The position numbers and the translations under genes were made by a program. 64,000 bases of DNA from JANYJZ01 sp964523395 (GTDB lineage: Bacteria > Bacteroidota > Ignavibacteria > UBA10030 > SZUA-254): assembly GCA_964523395.1 (NCBI GenBank), contig CAZFXS010000008.1:149654-213653 (forward strand), given 5' to 3'. Below, piece by piece: positions 44,098-52,525 of this stretch. The stretch's first letter is position 1; each line of letters starts with the position of its first letter. The notes beneath the pieces are model-generated. The model saw nothing but the letters and a program-made list of their open reading frames with translations. It made no database searches and was not told the origin of the DNA.

Positions 44098-44934
44098 TCA
44101 AAAAAGTTCGATGTGGCCGAGAGCAGGCAAGAGTCCACGCTCGTGCCCGACTTTAAAAAGAAGTTCCAGCGCTTTTTTCCCGTCAGTTCCCATATCAATC
44201 GTTAACTGACTGACATACATCTTCACAAACTTTTCTCCAAGCGCGTAATCAATCCCTCTTCCCCACTGCATTGCGTAGGGAATCGCTTCTTCCTGATGTT
44301 CATAACCATAGGCAATACTTTCTTTTAATCCGCGCGAAAGCATCCGTGCCATCTCTTCCCCGAGATCCTTTCGTACGACATCAAGTCCAAGCGGGAGCGG
44401 TAAACCATTGCTTGCGTTATCCCAGAGCTCGCCGAAATCCAACACTTTCTTAAAACCAAGTGCGTCATACGTGATCTGTCCTTCGTGAATCAACAGGCCG
44501 GCGTCAACTGTTCCGTCATCCACCGCATCCATGATTTTGTCGAATGGTATATCGACGTTTTTGATTCCTTCGGTAAATATTTTGAAGAGAAGTGTTGCTG
44601 TGGTAAGAGGCCCGGGTGTCGCCACGGTTTTACCGCGAAGATCGAGAAGATTGGAATAGCGCCGGGAAATAATAACCGGACCATACCCCTCGCCCATGCT
44701 GGCGCCGGTACGCATGATCCAATAGTTGTCGGCAACAAACGGATAGGTATGCGCGGAGATTGCCGTTACTTCAAGCTCGGCGTTTTTCGCGCGCACGTTG
44801 AGTGTCTGGATGTCCTCCAACTGGTGCGCAATCTGAATACCGTCTAATTTTACCTTGCCTGACGCAAGCCCGTAAAACATAAACGCGTCGTCGGGGTCAG
44901 GGCTATGCCCGACGCGAATGATACGATCTGACAT
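44098..44934 (-). CDS. mqnD: 1,4-dihydroxy-6-naphthoate synthase
   Basis: 278 residues. Begins IRVGHSPDPDDAFMFYGLASGKV, then ISAHTYPFVADNYWIMRTGASMGEGYGPV, VATPGPLTTATLL and DAGLLIHEGQ, all MqnD blocks. The periplasmic-binding-protein-like fold releases the naphthoate from the cyclic futalosine. It converges with mqnC, so it is in the same locus but a separate transcript. Confidence 0.95.
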   Translation of the reverse strand: MSDRIIRVGHSPDPDDAFMFYGLASGKVKLDGIQIAHQLEDIQTLNVRAKNAELEVTAISAHTYPFVADNYWIMRTGASMGEGYGPVIISRRYSNLLDLRGKTVATPGPLTTATLLFKIFTEGIKNVDIPFDKIMDAVDDGTVDAGLLIHEGQITYDALGFKKVLDFGELWDNASNGLPLPLGLDVVRKDLGEEMARMLSRGLKESIAYGYEHQEEAIPYAMQWGRGIDYALGEKFVKMYVSQLTIDMGTDGKKALELLFKVGHERGLLPALGHIELF

Positions 44935-45476
44935 GAATTCAAAGAATTAAAAAATTTAATGAGAGAAGATACGGAATTCATATATAACTACAAAGTGTTC
45001 TGCCTGGCAGGTAATGGTCTAATTTGAAATTTCCAGGGCACGTCATGATTCGACGGAGTTTACCCCGCCGTAGCTTTCGACTTAGGTCAAGATGAAGGCG
45101 GGGCTCACCTTGACGGTAGGAGACACTCTGAACGAAGGATGCTCTAAGTCAAAATAGGTCGGGACCGCATAGCACATTCAAATCCCGATGTATATACGCT
45201 GTAACTACTTATTAAACTCTCGTTTGCATTCCTTTGCTGCAGGTCACAGCGACTACATCCGCCATTGAGAATGTAATAAATTATTCGTAGCTTTAGCGCC
45301 TGATTGATGTTCAATCTTTGGTTTTTTTATTCATTGAAACGTTGAGATAAAAATTAAGGACAAATTTAACTGATATACCACAATATTTAAGTATGATGAT
45401 GCTCTATCACGAATGTTCAACGATGTGGAGATACAACGTTCACTTCTAAACACCGGTTGACGAAGAGGAAATACCG
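44935..45476. other. 542-base intergenic region with nested stems
   Basis: No convincing ORF. The left third contains nested complementary segments: GACTTAG (45079-45085) with CTAAGTC (45144-45150), GTCAAG (45086-45091) with CTTGAC (45109-45114), and CCCCGCC (45063-45069) with GGCGGGG (45097-45103) as an alternative pairing. It could be a structured RNA, leader or decayed repeat. The right part should hold the promoter of the ATP-grasp gene. Confidence 0.4.
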
Positions 45477-46685
45477 GTGATACAAAAAGAAGCTACACCG
45501 GTGATTCTTCTGGGAGGGGAAGCGATAGCCCTTTCTATCGCACGGAGCCTCAGCCCCCTCGGCATTCCTGTTTTTTCTCTTGATCTTCCAACGAGTTATA
45601 CCAGGCATTCAAAATTTTGCACGTGGATTCCACTTTCATATCCTCAATGCGATCTCGAGCCGGTGTGGCTACAATGGTTATTGAATGAAGGAAAACACAA
45701 TTACCGCAGTGCTATTCTCTTTCCATGCTGCGATGACGGCCTCGAATTAATCGCACGCAACCGGCAGATATTATCGGAGGACTTTATTCTTCCGGAAGCG
45801 AACGATGCTCTTACTCTGGCAATGCTCGACAAGGAACAAACCGCCGAAGTTGCCGCCGGAGCCGGCATGCCTACAGCCAAACTCTGGCATGTCGGCAACA
45901 TCGATGACATCAACAAGATCATACCCTTTGTCACTTTTCCCTGTGCATTGAAACCGAGACATTCTCATCTCTTCAAGAAATATTTTTACCCGCAAAAGCT
46001 CTTCGTCGCGCAAAACACCGATGAATTGTTACAGCACTACAGGAAGGTTCAGCCATACGGGCTCGAGATGATCATTTCGGAAATTATCCCCGGGAGCGAT
46101 GACGACTATTACAGTTACTATACTTACCTTGATGAAACAGGAACACCGTTATTCCATTTTACAAAACGAAAACTGAGGCAATATCCTCCGGGGTTCGGAC
46201 AATGGACATATCATATATCCGGATGGTATCCTGATGTTGCCGAAGCCGGCTTGAATTTTTTCCAGGCCACAGGCCTCAGAGGCATAGGAACTGTTGAATT
46301 CAAGCGCGATGCACGCGACGGCAAATTAAAACTCATTGAATGCAATCCGCGGTTTACATTGGCAATTGAACTTCTGAAATTTTGCGGCATTGAGTGGGCA
46401 CTTTTCGTTTACAACCGCCTTACTGGGCAACCACTTCCTCCGGTCCAAACGTTTCGCGAGGATGTACGAGTCATCAGGATATTCGGTGATATATTGGCAT
46501 TTCGACAATTACTGAAATCTCACATGATTACCTGGGGAAAATGGTTGGCAAGCATTGCTCACCTCCAGCATTTTCAATACTTCCGGTGGTCGGATCCCAT
46601 GCCGACACTCGTTCGCATCCCCCCAATCGTGCATAGACAGATACTGAAGATCATCACCATACTAGCTTCGTCTCCCGATGTTTAA
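45477..46685 (+). CDS. ATP-grasp protein (carboxylate-amine ligase-like)
   Basis: 402 residues, GTG start with GAGGAA upstream. N-terminal pre-grasp region (VILLGGEAIALSIARSLSPLGIPVFSLD). The ATP-grasp core shows in FPCALKPRHSHLF, IISEIIPGSDDDYYSYYTYLDE, GTVEFKRD and KLIECNPRFTLAIELL, which supply nucleotide and Mg ligands. The C-terminal part has family-specific helices. Such proteins ligate a carboxylate to an amine or other nucleophile using ATP. The substrate is unknown. The following small membrane gene is 116 bases away. Confidence 0.85.
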   Translation: MIQKEATPVILLGGEAIALSIARSLSPLGIPVFSLDLPTSYTRHSKFCTWIPLSYPQCDLEPVWLQWLLNEGKHNYRSAILFPCCDDGLELIARNRQILSEDFILPEANDALTLAMLDKEQTAEVAAGAGMPTAKLWHVGNIDDINKIIPFVTFPCALKPRHSHLFKKYFYPQKLFVAQNTDELLQHYRKVQPYGLEMIISEIIPGSDDDYYSYYTYLDETGTPLFHFTKRKLRQYPPGFGQWTYHISGWYPDVAEAGLNFFQATGLRGIGTVEFKRDARDGKLKLIECNPRFTLAIELLKFCGIEWALFVYNRLTGQPLPPVQTFREDVRVIRIFGDILAFRQLLKSHMITWGKWLASIAHLQHFQYFRWSDPMPTLVRIPPIVHRQILKIITILASSPDV

Positions 46686-46801
46686 ACATAAAGGTGATTA
46701 ACTTGAATATTTACAAGAATGATTTGCGCACGTAACAGTCGATAAATTCTTCACCGCATTACATTTTAATGCGATCATCATCCATAAGGATACTTCAATA
46801 A

Positions 46802-47446
46802 ATGGCGACCAACGATTCACAGGGAGGAAAAGATTTTTTCTGGATAATAGTCACATATGCAATTTCTATCGCATTGCTGTTTTCCGCAGTCGGCGTCAGC
46901 ATTCTGAAAGGTATACCGTTCATAAAATTTACCCGTGATCCTGCCGCCCTCGGATTCATCCATCCGCTCTGGGGTGTCCTCTCAAACATCGGAGTGCTGA
47001 TATGGTGTTCCGCGACAGCAATCTGTTTTTTCACATATATCCTCACCAGGAATAAACTAGGCATGCAGGCGCAATCGTCATTTCTTCTCTATTCCGGTTT
47101 GCTAACACTCGTTCTCCTGCTCGACGATTTTTTTCAGTTTCATGATTTTTTGTTCCCTGTATACCTTCATATCCCCGAGTATGTTATTTATATTATTTAT
47201 GTTGGCCTCACGCTCTTTATCGTTGCCAGATTTTTCAGACTCATAATGACCACTGAATATCTTGTCCTGATTATCGCGTTCTCCCTTTTCGGCGTTTCAA
47301 TTATAGTTGATCTGCTTACCGAGGAGCCAACATTATTCAGAGTGCTTGCTGAAGACGGGTCGAAATTTATCGGTATTGTATCGTGGTGTCTTTACTATTC
47401 CCGCCTTGCAATGGGTCTGCTTTCCGACAACCCGGGAGAACAATAG
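46802..47446 (+). CDS. Multi-pass membrane protein, unknown
   Basis: 214 residues with about five or six hydrophobic spans (YAISIALLFSAVGVSIL, VLIWCSATAICFFTYIL, LLYSGLLTLVLLLDDFFQFHDF, YVIYIIYVGLTLFIVARFF, LVLIIAFSLFGVSIIVDLL). The acidic LLDDFFQFHDF at the membrane edge is a distinctive motif. ATG with AAGGA upstream. No family recognised. Inner membrane location inferred. Confidence 0.7.
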   Translation: MATNDSQGGKDFFWIIVTYAISIALLFSAVGVSILKGIPFIKFTRDPAALGFIHPLWGVLSNIGVLIWCSATAICFFTYILTRNKLGMQAQSSFLLYSGLLTLVLLLDDFFQFHDFLFPVYLHIPEYVIYIIYVGLTLFIVARFFRLIMTTEYLVLIIAFSLFGVSIIVDLLTEEPTLFRVLAEDGSKFIGIVSWCLYYSRLAMGLLSDNPGEQ

Positions 47447-47464
47447 GAGAGTTTGACCAGTAAG

Positions 47465-48031
47465 TCAACGCCTGATTTCTTTATACCGGAAACACCCCGT
47501 CACATGATCATTCACCATCCCCGTCGCCTGCATGAATGCGTAGCAGATTGTCGAGCCGACAAATTTAAAGCCGCGCTTTTTCAAATCCTTGCTCATCGCA
47601 TCCGATTCGAGAGTTGTTGGTTGAATGTCTTTCAGACGTTTCGGAGAATTTCGTATTACTTTTCCGCCGGTGAACTGCCAGATATACGCGTCGAAACTGC
47701 CGAACTCCTTCCGCACCGCAAGAAACGCTTTCGCGTTTATTACCACGGATTCGATTTTAAGTTTATTCCTGACGATGCCTTCGTTCTTCATCAACGAGTT
47801 GATTTTCTTCCGGTCGTAGTTGATGATCTTCTTCGCATTGAAATTATCAAATGCTTTAAGATAATTTTTCCGTTTCCGCAGAATGGTAATCCAGCTAAGT
47901 CCTGCCTGCGCGCCCTCGAGGCAGAGCATTTCAAATAATTTACGGTCGTCGTGAACCGGAACACCCCATTCTTCGTCATGATATTCCATATAGAGCGGGT
48001 CGTTCCCGCACCACACACAACGTGTTTTCAT
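47465..48031 (-). CDS. tag: DNA-3-methyladenine glycosylase I
   Basis: 188 residues. Removes 3-methyladenine from alkylated DNA. Conserved blocks: RCVWCGNDPLYMEYHDEEWG (N-terminal zinc and base-pocket residues), GLSWITILRKR, and the C-terminal GFKFVGSTICYAFMQATGMVNDH with a final Cys. Length normal for Tag. Stands alone. Confidence 0.95.
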   Translation of the reverse strand: MKTRCVWCGNDPLYMEYHDEEWGVPVHDDRKLFEMLCLEGAQAGLSWITILRKRKNYLKAFDNFNAKKIINYDRKKINSLMKNEGIVRNKLKIESVVINAKAFLAVRKEFGSFDAYIWQFTGGKVIRNSPKRLKDIQPTTLESDAMSKDLKKRGFKFVGSTICYAFMQATGMVNDHVTGCFRYKEIRR

Positions 48032-48070
48032 TTTTCAAATTTTCCTTTCTGTACGCAATAATCATGTAAC

Positions 48071-48146
48071 GTAGTAGCCGACGACCCGTCGGCGTGCGAG
48101 AGAGATTCAATAACTCTTAAAACGACGTCGGGTCGACGTCTACTAC
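48071..48146. repeat. REP-like inverted pair (BIME-like), GTAGTAG ... CTACTAC
   Basis: Left unit: GTAGTAG followed by a 7-bp hairpin GCCGACG-ACC-CGTCGGC (48077-48093). Right unit, inverted: 7-bp hairpin GACGTCG-GGT-CGACGTC (48124-48140), then TACTAC. Right and left differ at paired positions in a compensating way. Units starting with GTAG plus a palindrome are typical of REP elements mobilised by RAYT transposases; no RAYT gene is in the window. Confidence 0.7.
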
Positions 48147-48682
48147 CCTATGGCTTTACTATAACAATAGTCAAACAACAATTTCCATTCTACTTGTTGA
48201 ATATTTTGGCAAGCCGCAAGCTGTTTATTATTTCCTTGCACTGCCTCTTCACAGTAATCGACAAACAAGAATGGATCCCATTGGCCTGATTGAAATTTCC
48301 CGGGCATATTCTTTTTTGCGTCGGCAAGCAACTGCGGGAAGATTACGTGTTCTCCGACTCTCCTGTACCAATACTTGCTGTTGGAGAAATCTCCCTCACG
48401 CCGGTGCATGATGGCATGCCAGTAACTGCCGTCGGGAGTTTCAATCGACTGCGCGATGGTGTGGCATTCTTCGAGATGATCGTACAACAGCCAGAGTCCC
48501 GCAATACACAAACGCGCCGCGGTTTTGTTGATGATGATGGCTGAACCAAAAATGCGTTCGAGCATTGCGCTGTCGAGTTTTTCTGCGACGGATCGATCCG
48601 GCGTTCCGGCACCGAGCGGCATGAGAGGACGTTGCTCAATGAGTTCGGATATGTTGCAGGAATAAATTGTAGTGATATTCAT
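48143..48682 (-). CDS. Conserved hypothetical protein
   Basis: 179 residues from the ATG at 48682; a frame start 20 codons upstream runs through a hairpin repeat. A central motif YWHAIMHRREGDFSNSKYWYRR is rich in His, Glu, Tyr and Trp and looks like a conserved core. I believe I have seen similar proteins in other phyla but know no function. No signal peptide or membrane span. Its stop lies within the right edge of the REP-like pair. Confidence 0.7.
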   Translation of the reverse strand: MNITTIYSCNISELIEQRPLMPLGAGTPDRSVAEKLDSAMLERIFGSAIIINKTAARLCIAGLWLLYDHLEECHTIAQSIETPDGSYWHAIMHRREGDFSNSKYWYRRVGEHVIFPQLLADAKKNMPGKFQSGQWDPFLFVDYCEEAVQGNNKQLAACQNIQQVEWKLLFDYCYSKAIG

Positions 48683-48697
48683 TAGGTATCTGTGGTT

Positions 48698-48723
48698 GTA
48701 CTTTCTCTTTGAAGAGAAAGTAC
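48698..48723. repeat. Perfect hairpin with 12-bp arms
   Basis: GTACTTTCTCTT (48698-48709) is the exact reverse complement of 48712-48723 around TG. It lies 16 bases upstream of the conserved hypothetical gene, so it could be in its leader RNA or be a dispersed palindrome. The rest of 48724-49004 shows no supported gene. Confidence 0.6.
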
Positions 48724-49004
48724 CAAAGAGAACTTTTCGCAATCGTAATTATTGGCTGATTTTATTCTAACATGTTTCTAGTGCGATTTCATCCGGTAAG
48801 ATTATCAGATTCTTAAATTATCCTTGATTAGGATGAAATCGCAAAGCTCTGGTTGATTATTCCCTGCCTTGACCTCTGGTGGAGCAGCATATGGCAAACG
48901 ATTGCGATCGCGTTTAAATATGATTGATGAAGATAGCAATTTTGGATTGAGAATTCCACCTTGAGGTTCGATTGTAAATGAGGTATATTGGCAGGAAAAC
49001 CTAG

Positions 49005-49782
49005 TTGAAGCAAAAGCTGTACACCTTTTTTGGGGCATCCATTGATTGTTGGCTGGCAAAATGCTAAAAAGAATGTCCGCGTAACCCTCAGGCTCTTGAG
49101 AGACATTTGGTCCGGAGATTATTTTAAGTTTTCTGAAATCACTGATAATGACGCAATTCATTTTCAGGCTCAGCTTAGTATTACTCAACAATTACTTCCT
49201 TCTTCCTCTTTAAACGAAAAGATTCACAATATAGAATTAGCTTTACCAAAAATTAATTCTTGTGTAATCGGCCCCGGACAAGTCTTTTCGTTTTGGCATG
49301 TAGTCGGTGAAGCAGCTCCGGCAAACGGCTATAAACAAGCTCGTTCAATTGTTATGGGAAGCGTGACGTCAGATTATGGCGGCGGACTTTGTCAGATTTC
49401 CTGTTTACTATATTACTTAAGCCTGAAAGTCGGTCTCACAATTTTAGAACGTCATTCTCATAGTTTTGATATCTACACGGAGGACCAACGTTTTACACCT
49501 CTGGGATCTGATGCAGCCGTTGCCTACGGGTTGAAAGACCTACGAATCAGAAATACATTCTCTTTTCCAATCCAATTTCACTTTGATATTCATTCAAATA
49601 CCATTACCGTATCATTGTGTGCGCCATCATCAGTCGAAGATCTCGATGTACTGATCGAGAGAGTGGAAGATTTAGAAACTCGTCGCAAGGTTATCACATA
49701 CATTTCTCAAAAAGGAGCTAGGGACCACAAAGCAATCTGTACATCCATTTACAAGGTTGCAACATCGGCAAGCAATGATTGA
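49005..49782 (+). CDS. VanW-family protein with probable N-terminal frameshift
   Basis: The uninterrupted frame runs from a TTG at 49030 (250 residues): GQVFSFWHVVGEAAPANGY, GGGLCQISCLLYYLSL and ILERHSHSFDIYTEDQ are VanW blocks. That TTG has no ribosome site. A TTG at 49005, with AGGA at 48993-48996, reads LKQKLYTFFG in another frame and would join the VanW frame if one T of the T6 run (49026-49031) were removed. Probably a real one-base shift or a sequencing error. VanW function in Gram-negatives is unknown. The region looks AT-richer than its neighbours. Confidence 0.8.
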
Positions 49783-49865
49783 ATCCAACGCCAACCTGAA
49801 ACTGTGAATTGAGGTTCGGCGGGAAATGAGTTATATTTCACAAAAATAGTCTCGGAAGGTACGCC

Positions 49866-50192
49866 ATGACAGAAAATCAAACTCTGGTTACTCTGCTCGA
49901 AACCGACAATCAAGCAATCTTCTCAACTGTAAAATCTATTCTCGACGATGGGAAAATATCTTATGTAATAAGAGGAGAACACCTTTGGAGAAATCGACTG
50001 TTAAAATTGGAGGTTGACAGCACTGACGAACAGCGGGCAAGAATGTTATTGAAGGATGTTAATGTAGGAGTGAATACACAATCAGATCCAATACTTGATG
50101 TTGTGAAAACTAAATGGTACCGATGGGTTGTTGTTCTGGCAGTCATGTTTTTTTTATTGTATCAGATTTTACAGGTAATTAATAATAAGTGA
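49866..50192 (+). CDS. DUF2007-like protein with C-terminal membrane span
   Basis: 108 residues. The first ~75 resemble the DUF2007 signal-transducing-protein domain (LVTLLETDNQAIFSTVKSILDDGKI, YVIRGEHLW, LKLEVDSTDEQRARMLL). A single span (WVVVLAVMFFLLYQILQVI) follows near the end. Overlaps the next gene (GTGA). Function unknown. Confidence 0.75.
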   Translation: MTENQTLVTLLETDNQAIFSTVKSILDDGKISYVIRGEHLWRNRLLKLEVDSTDEQRARMLLKDVNVGVNTQSDPILDVVKTKWYRWVVVLAVMFFLLYQILQVINNK

Positions 50193-50800
50193 CCCTCCGC
50201 AAACTCCACACAATTATCGGACTAACACTTCTACTGCCGTTCATCGGCTGGGTTGTCACCGCTATGATTTTTTATATCAAGCCGGGATACCGCGAAGCAT
50301 ATGAGTTTTTGCAAATCAAAACGTATCCGTTGGAAGGACAGCTTACCGCCGCGGCGGATTCTTCGTGGCAGGAAGTGAAGTATCTGCGCACAATCCTCGG
50401 CATGCATCTCCTCGTCCGCACCGCGGAGGGATGGCGCCAGCTTGATCCCGCAACATTACAGCCGAAGGAACGCCCGTTCGATGAAGACGTCAGAAAGCTT
50501 GTCACCGACTCTTTCGCGGAAAATCCCGCCCGCTACGGAGAAATCACGAACGTAGCGAACGATTCCATCGTCACCACAACCGGCATCCGCATCACCTTTG
50601 GCTGGAATGACTTAAGCCTCTACCAGCGCGGGCCTGATACCGACCGGATCGACTTTCTTTACAAAATACATTACCTTCAGTGGACGGGCATCAACGCAGT
50701 TGATAAAATTCTTGGTCCCGTCGGACTTGGTCTTATCTGTGTGCTGAGCATGCTCGGCATCAGGCTTGCGGTTGGTTCAAGAAAACGGATCCAGCCCTAA
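50189..50800 (+). CDS. PepSY-associated membrane protein-like
   Basis: 203 residues, GTG start overlapping the previous stop. N-terminal span (LHTIIGLTLLLPFIGWVVTAMIF), a soluble central part, then FLYKIHYLQWTG and a second span (GPVGLGLICVLSMLGIRL). The helix-loop-helix with KIHYLQWTG resembles PepSY-associated TM proteins. Function unknown. Confidence 0.7.
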   Translation: MTLRKLHTIIGLTLLLPFIGWVVTAMIFYIKPGYREAYEFLQIKTYPLEGQLTAAADSSWQEVKYLRTILGMHLLVRTAEGWRQLDPATLQPKERPFDEDVRKLVTDSFAENPARYGEITNVANDSIVTTTGIRITFGWNDLSLYQRGPDTDRIDFLYKIHYLQWTGINAVDKILGPVGLGLICVLSMLGIRLAVGSRKRIQP

Positions 50801-50819
50801 ATAGCAGACGATAATAAAT

Positions 50820-50878
50820 GTAGCATCCATTTCGTAAATGGATTTACCCGTAGTGTCCGATTAAGAATCGGACGCTAC
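50820..50878. repeat. REP-like double hairpin, GTAGC ... GCTAC
   Basis: GTAGC, hairpin ATCCATTT-CGT-AAATGGAT (50825-50843), TTACCC, GTAGT, hairpin GTCCGATT-AAG-AATCGGAC (50855-50873), GCTAC. Both hairpins have 8-bp stems and 3-base loops, as in the element at 48071. Confidence 0.7.
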
Positions 50879-50922
50879 AGTTTGTGCATCATAAGTGTTT
50901 CACTTCCAAATAGGTGACCATC

Positions 50923-51876
50923 ATGAAAACGATTAATCAACTTTTAATCATCATTTTCTTATCTAATGTTTTTCTCACCACAATCATCGCGCAAACTTCC
51001 TCCTCCCGTATCGCTATACTTCCCTTCCGCTCCAACGGCATTGACCAGGTTTCCGTTGGGACAGCCGAGTCAATTCTCCGCACGGAAATCGGCAAGCTGA
51101 GTTCGATGGATATTGTTTCCCAGAAGCGCGTGAGTGATGCACTAGCAGGAAGTACATGTTCGGAAAGCGATTGTGCTGTTGGCGTGGGGAAAAAATTGGA
51201 CGCAGCCCAGGTTTTTGGATGCCGGCTCTCCGCGCTCGGCGAGAAAATTATCGTCCAGTACTTTCTCGTGAATGTTTCTTCAGGGAAAGAAGAGCTTGTG
51301 GATCAGGGCACGGCTCTTAATGTGGAAGATCTGGATGTTCTTATGAAGCGTGTCGCAAAAAGCGTTGTGGATCTGGAGCCGATGGCAAAAAGCGTGGAAG
51401 TCGGCAACATTCTTCCTGTCGAAGCGGAAGAGCCTCTGCGCAGATCGTCGCGGAATAATTTCGGAATCTCGTTCGGCTATCTCTATCCTCAAAACGGATA
51501 TGATAACTCAGACAGAATATTTGTCCTAGACATGCGCTTCGATCATGAAATAGAAGATTATGCTATCGGACTGAACATCGGCACGCGGAAAGGTTTTGCC
51601 GCAACATTATACGGATCGTATCTTCTGTCACGAGAAGATTTTTGTCCCTATATCGGCGTGGCAACAGGGTTCCACTGGGTATCGCACGGCAGTCTGATTA
51701 ATATCGGACCCAATCCACAGCAAGACCTTCGTGGGGACGGACTCTCGCTGATAGGCCATGCCGGCATACGTGTGTTTCACACATACGATTTTCAACTGAT
51801 ATTTAACCTGGAATATGTTTACACGATGAATGATTACGACGACCGGGCAATCGTGTTTACTATTGGCATTCTCTGA
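50923..51876 (+). CDS. CsgG/TolB-N-like domain fused to a small beta-barrel
   Basis: 317 residues from the ATG at 50923 (AGGTGA upstream; a GTG three codons earlier is open). Signal peptide (LLIIIFLSNVFLTTIIAQ). Residues ~25-150 have the SRIAILPFRSNGID, LRTEIGKLSSMDIVSQKRV and AQVFGCRLSALGEKI pattern of CsgG/DUF2380-like domains. Residues ~175-317 are short barrel-like strands (FGISFGYLYPQNGYD, PYIGVATGFHWVSHG, DRAIVFTIGIL). Probably an outer-membrane lipid-facing or pore-like protein; not proven. Confidence 0.72.
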   Translation: MKTINQLLIIIFLSNVFLTTIIAQTSSSRIAILPFRSNGIDQVSVGTAESILRTEIGKLSSMDIVSQKRVSDALAGSTCSESDCAVGVGKKLDAAQVFGCRLSALGEKIIVQYFLVNVSSGKEELVDQGTALNVEDLDVLMKRVAKSVVDLEPMAKSVEVGNILPVEAEEPLRRSSRNNFGISFGYLYPQNGYDNSDRIFVLDMRFDHEIEDYAIGLNIGTRKGFAATLYGSYLLSREDFCPYIGVATGFHWVSHGSLINIGPNPQQDLRGDGLSLIGHAGIRVFHTYDFQLIFNLEYVYTMNDYDDRAIVFTIGIL

Positions 51877-51886
51877 GTTTGAGCAC

Positions 51887-51946
51887 TGAGCGGAGACGAA
51901 GTGCGAATGTAGCCAACAAAAGGTGGTTCGACTCCGCTCACCACCT
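51887..51946. repeat. Imperfect inverted repeat in intergenic region
   Basis: TGAGCGGAGACGAA (51887-51900) pairs with TTCGACTCCGCTCA (51927-51940) with one mismatch. AGGTGG (51921-51926) also pairs with CCACCT (51941-51946). It looks like a dispersed intergenic palindrome. Confidence 0.5.
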
Positions 51947-51972
51947 CGACAGGTCTTGTTATAATTTTGAGA

Positions 51973-52518
51973 ATGAAAAAGAAGTCCCAATCGAAAGAAG
52001 AATTCTGCTTTACATCTGTTCTTGAAAAATCCGACAACAGGTTGTGGGGTTGTCATTTCCTTGTGCCGGCAAAGGTGGCTAAACAACTTATCGATTCTTC
52101 ATCGCATCGAGTCATCTGCAATCTTAATGGTTCCGCAGAATATCAATGCGCGATACTCCATCGGGGAAAAGATTTGTATCTGATTACCGTGAACAAGAAA
52201 CTGCGCGATGAGCTGGAGCTGAATTTCGGCGACAATGTAAATGTAGCGCTGAAAAAAGATACGAGCGAATACGGGTTGCCGCTTCCTGATGAACTGAAAG
52301 AAGTCTTAAAACAGGATCCGCAGGGAAACAAGGTCTTTCATGCGTTGACACGAGGGAAACAACGGACGTTGCTCTACATTATCGGAAATGTCAAACACCC
52401 CGATAAGCGCATCATGCGCGCACTTGTTATCGTAAGGCACCTCAAGGCAAACAACGGGAAAATCAATTACAAACAACTCGGAGCTCAGCTCAAAGACCCG
52501 AAACATCAAATGATGTAG
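51973..52518 (+). CDS. DUF1905 / YdeI-OmpD-associated-like protein
   Basis: 181 residues from the ATG at 51973. DUF1905-type N-terminal domain (FTSVLEKSDNRLWGCHFLVPAKVAKQL, ELNFGDNVNVALKKD), then a YdeI-like helical tail (LPDELKEVLKQDPQGNKVFHALTRGKQRTLLYIIGNVKHPDKRIMRA). Function not established. Cytoplasmic. Confidence 0.82.
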   Translation: MKKKSQSKEEFCFTSVLEKSDNRLWGCHFLVPAKVAKQLIDSSSHRVICNLNGSAEYQCAILHRGKDLYLITVNKKLRDELELNFGDNVNVALKKDTSEYGLPLPDELKEVLKQDPQGNKVFHALTRGKQRTLLYIIGNVKHPDKRIMRALVIVRHLKANNGKINYKQLGAQLKDPKHQMM

Positions 52519-52525
52519 CGTAACA

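Noticed and set aside
45151..45200. TTCAAATCCCG resembling a tRNA T-loop
   Set aside because: No matching T-stem, anticodon arm or acceptor stem around it.
48805..49191. 128-codon minus-strand frame across the vanW start
   Set aside because: Overlaps the VanW coding region; no ribosome site or similarity seen. Low-complexity of the frame fits chance.
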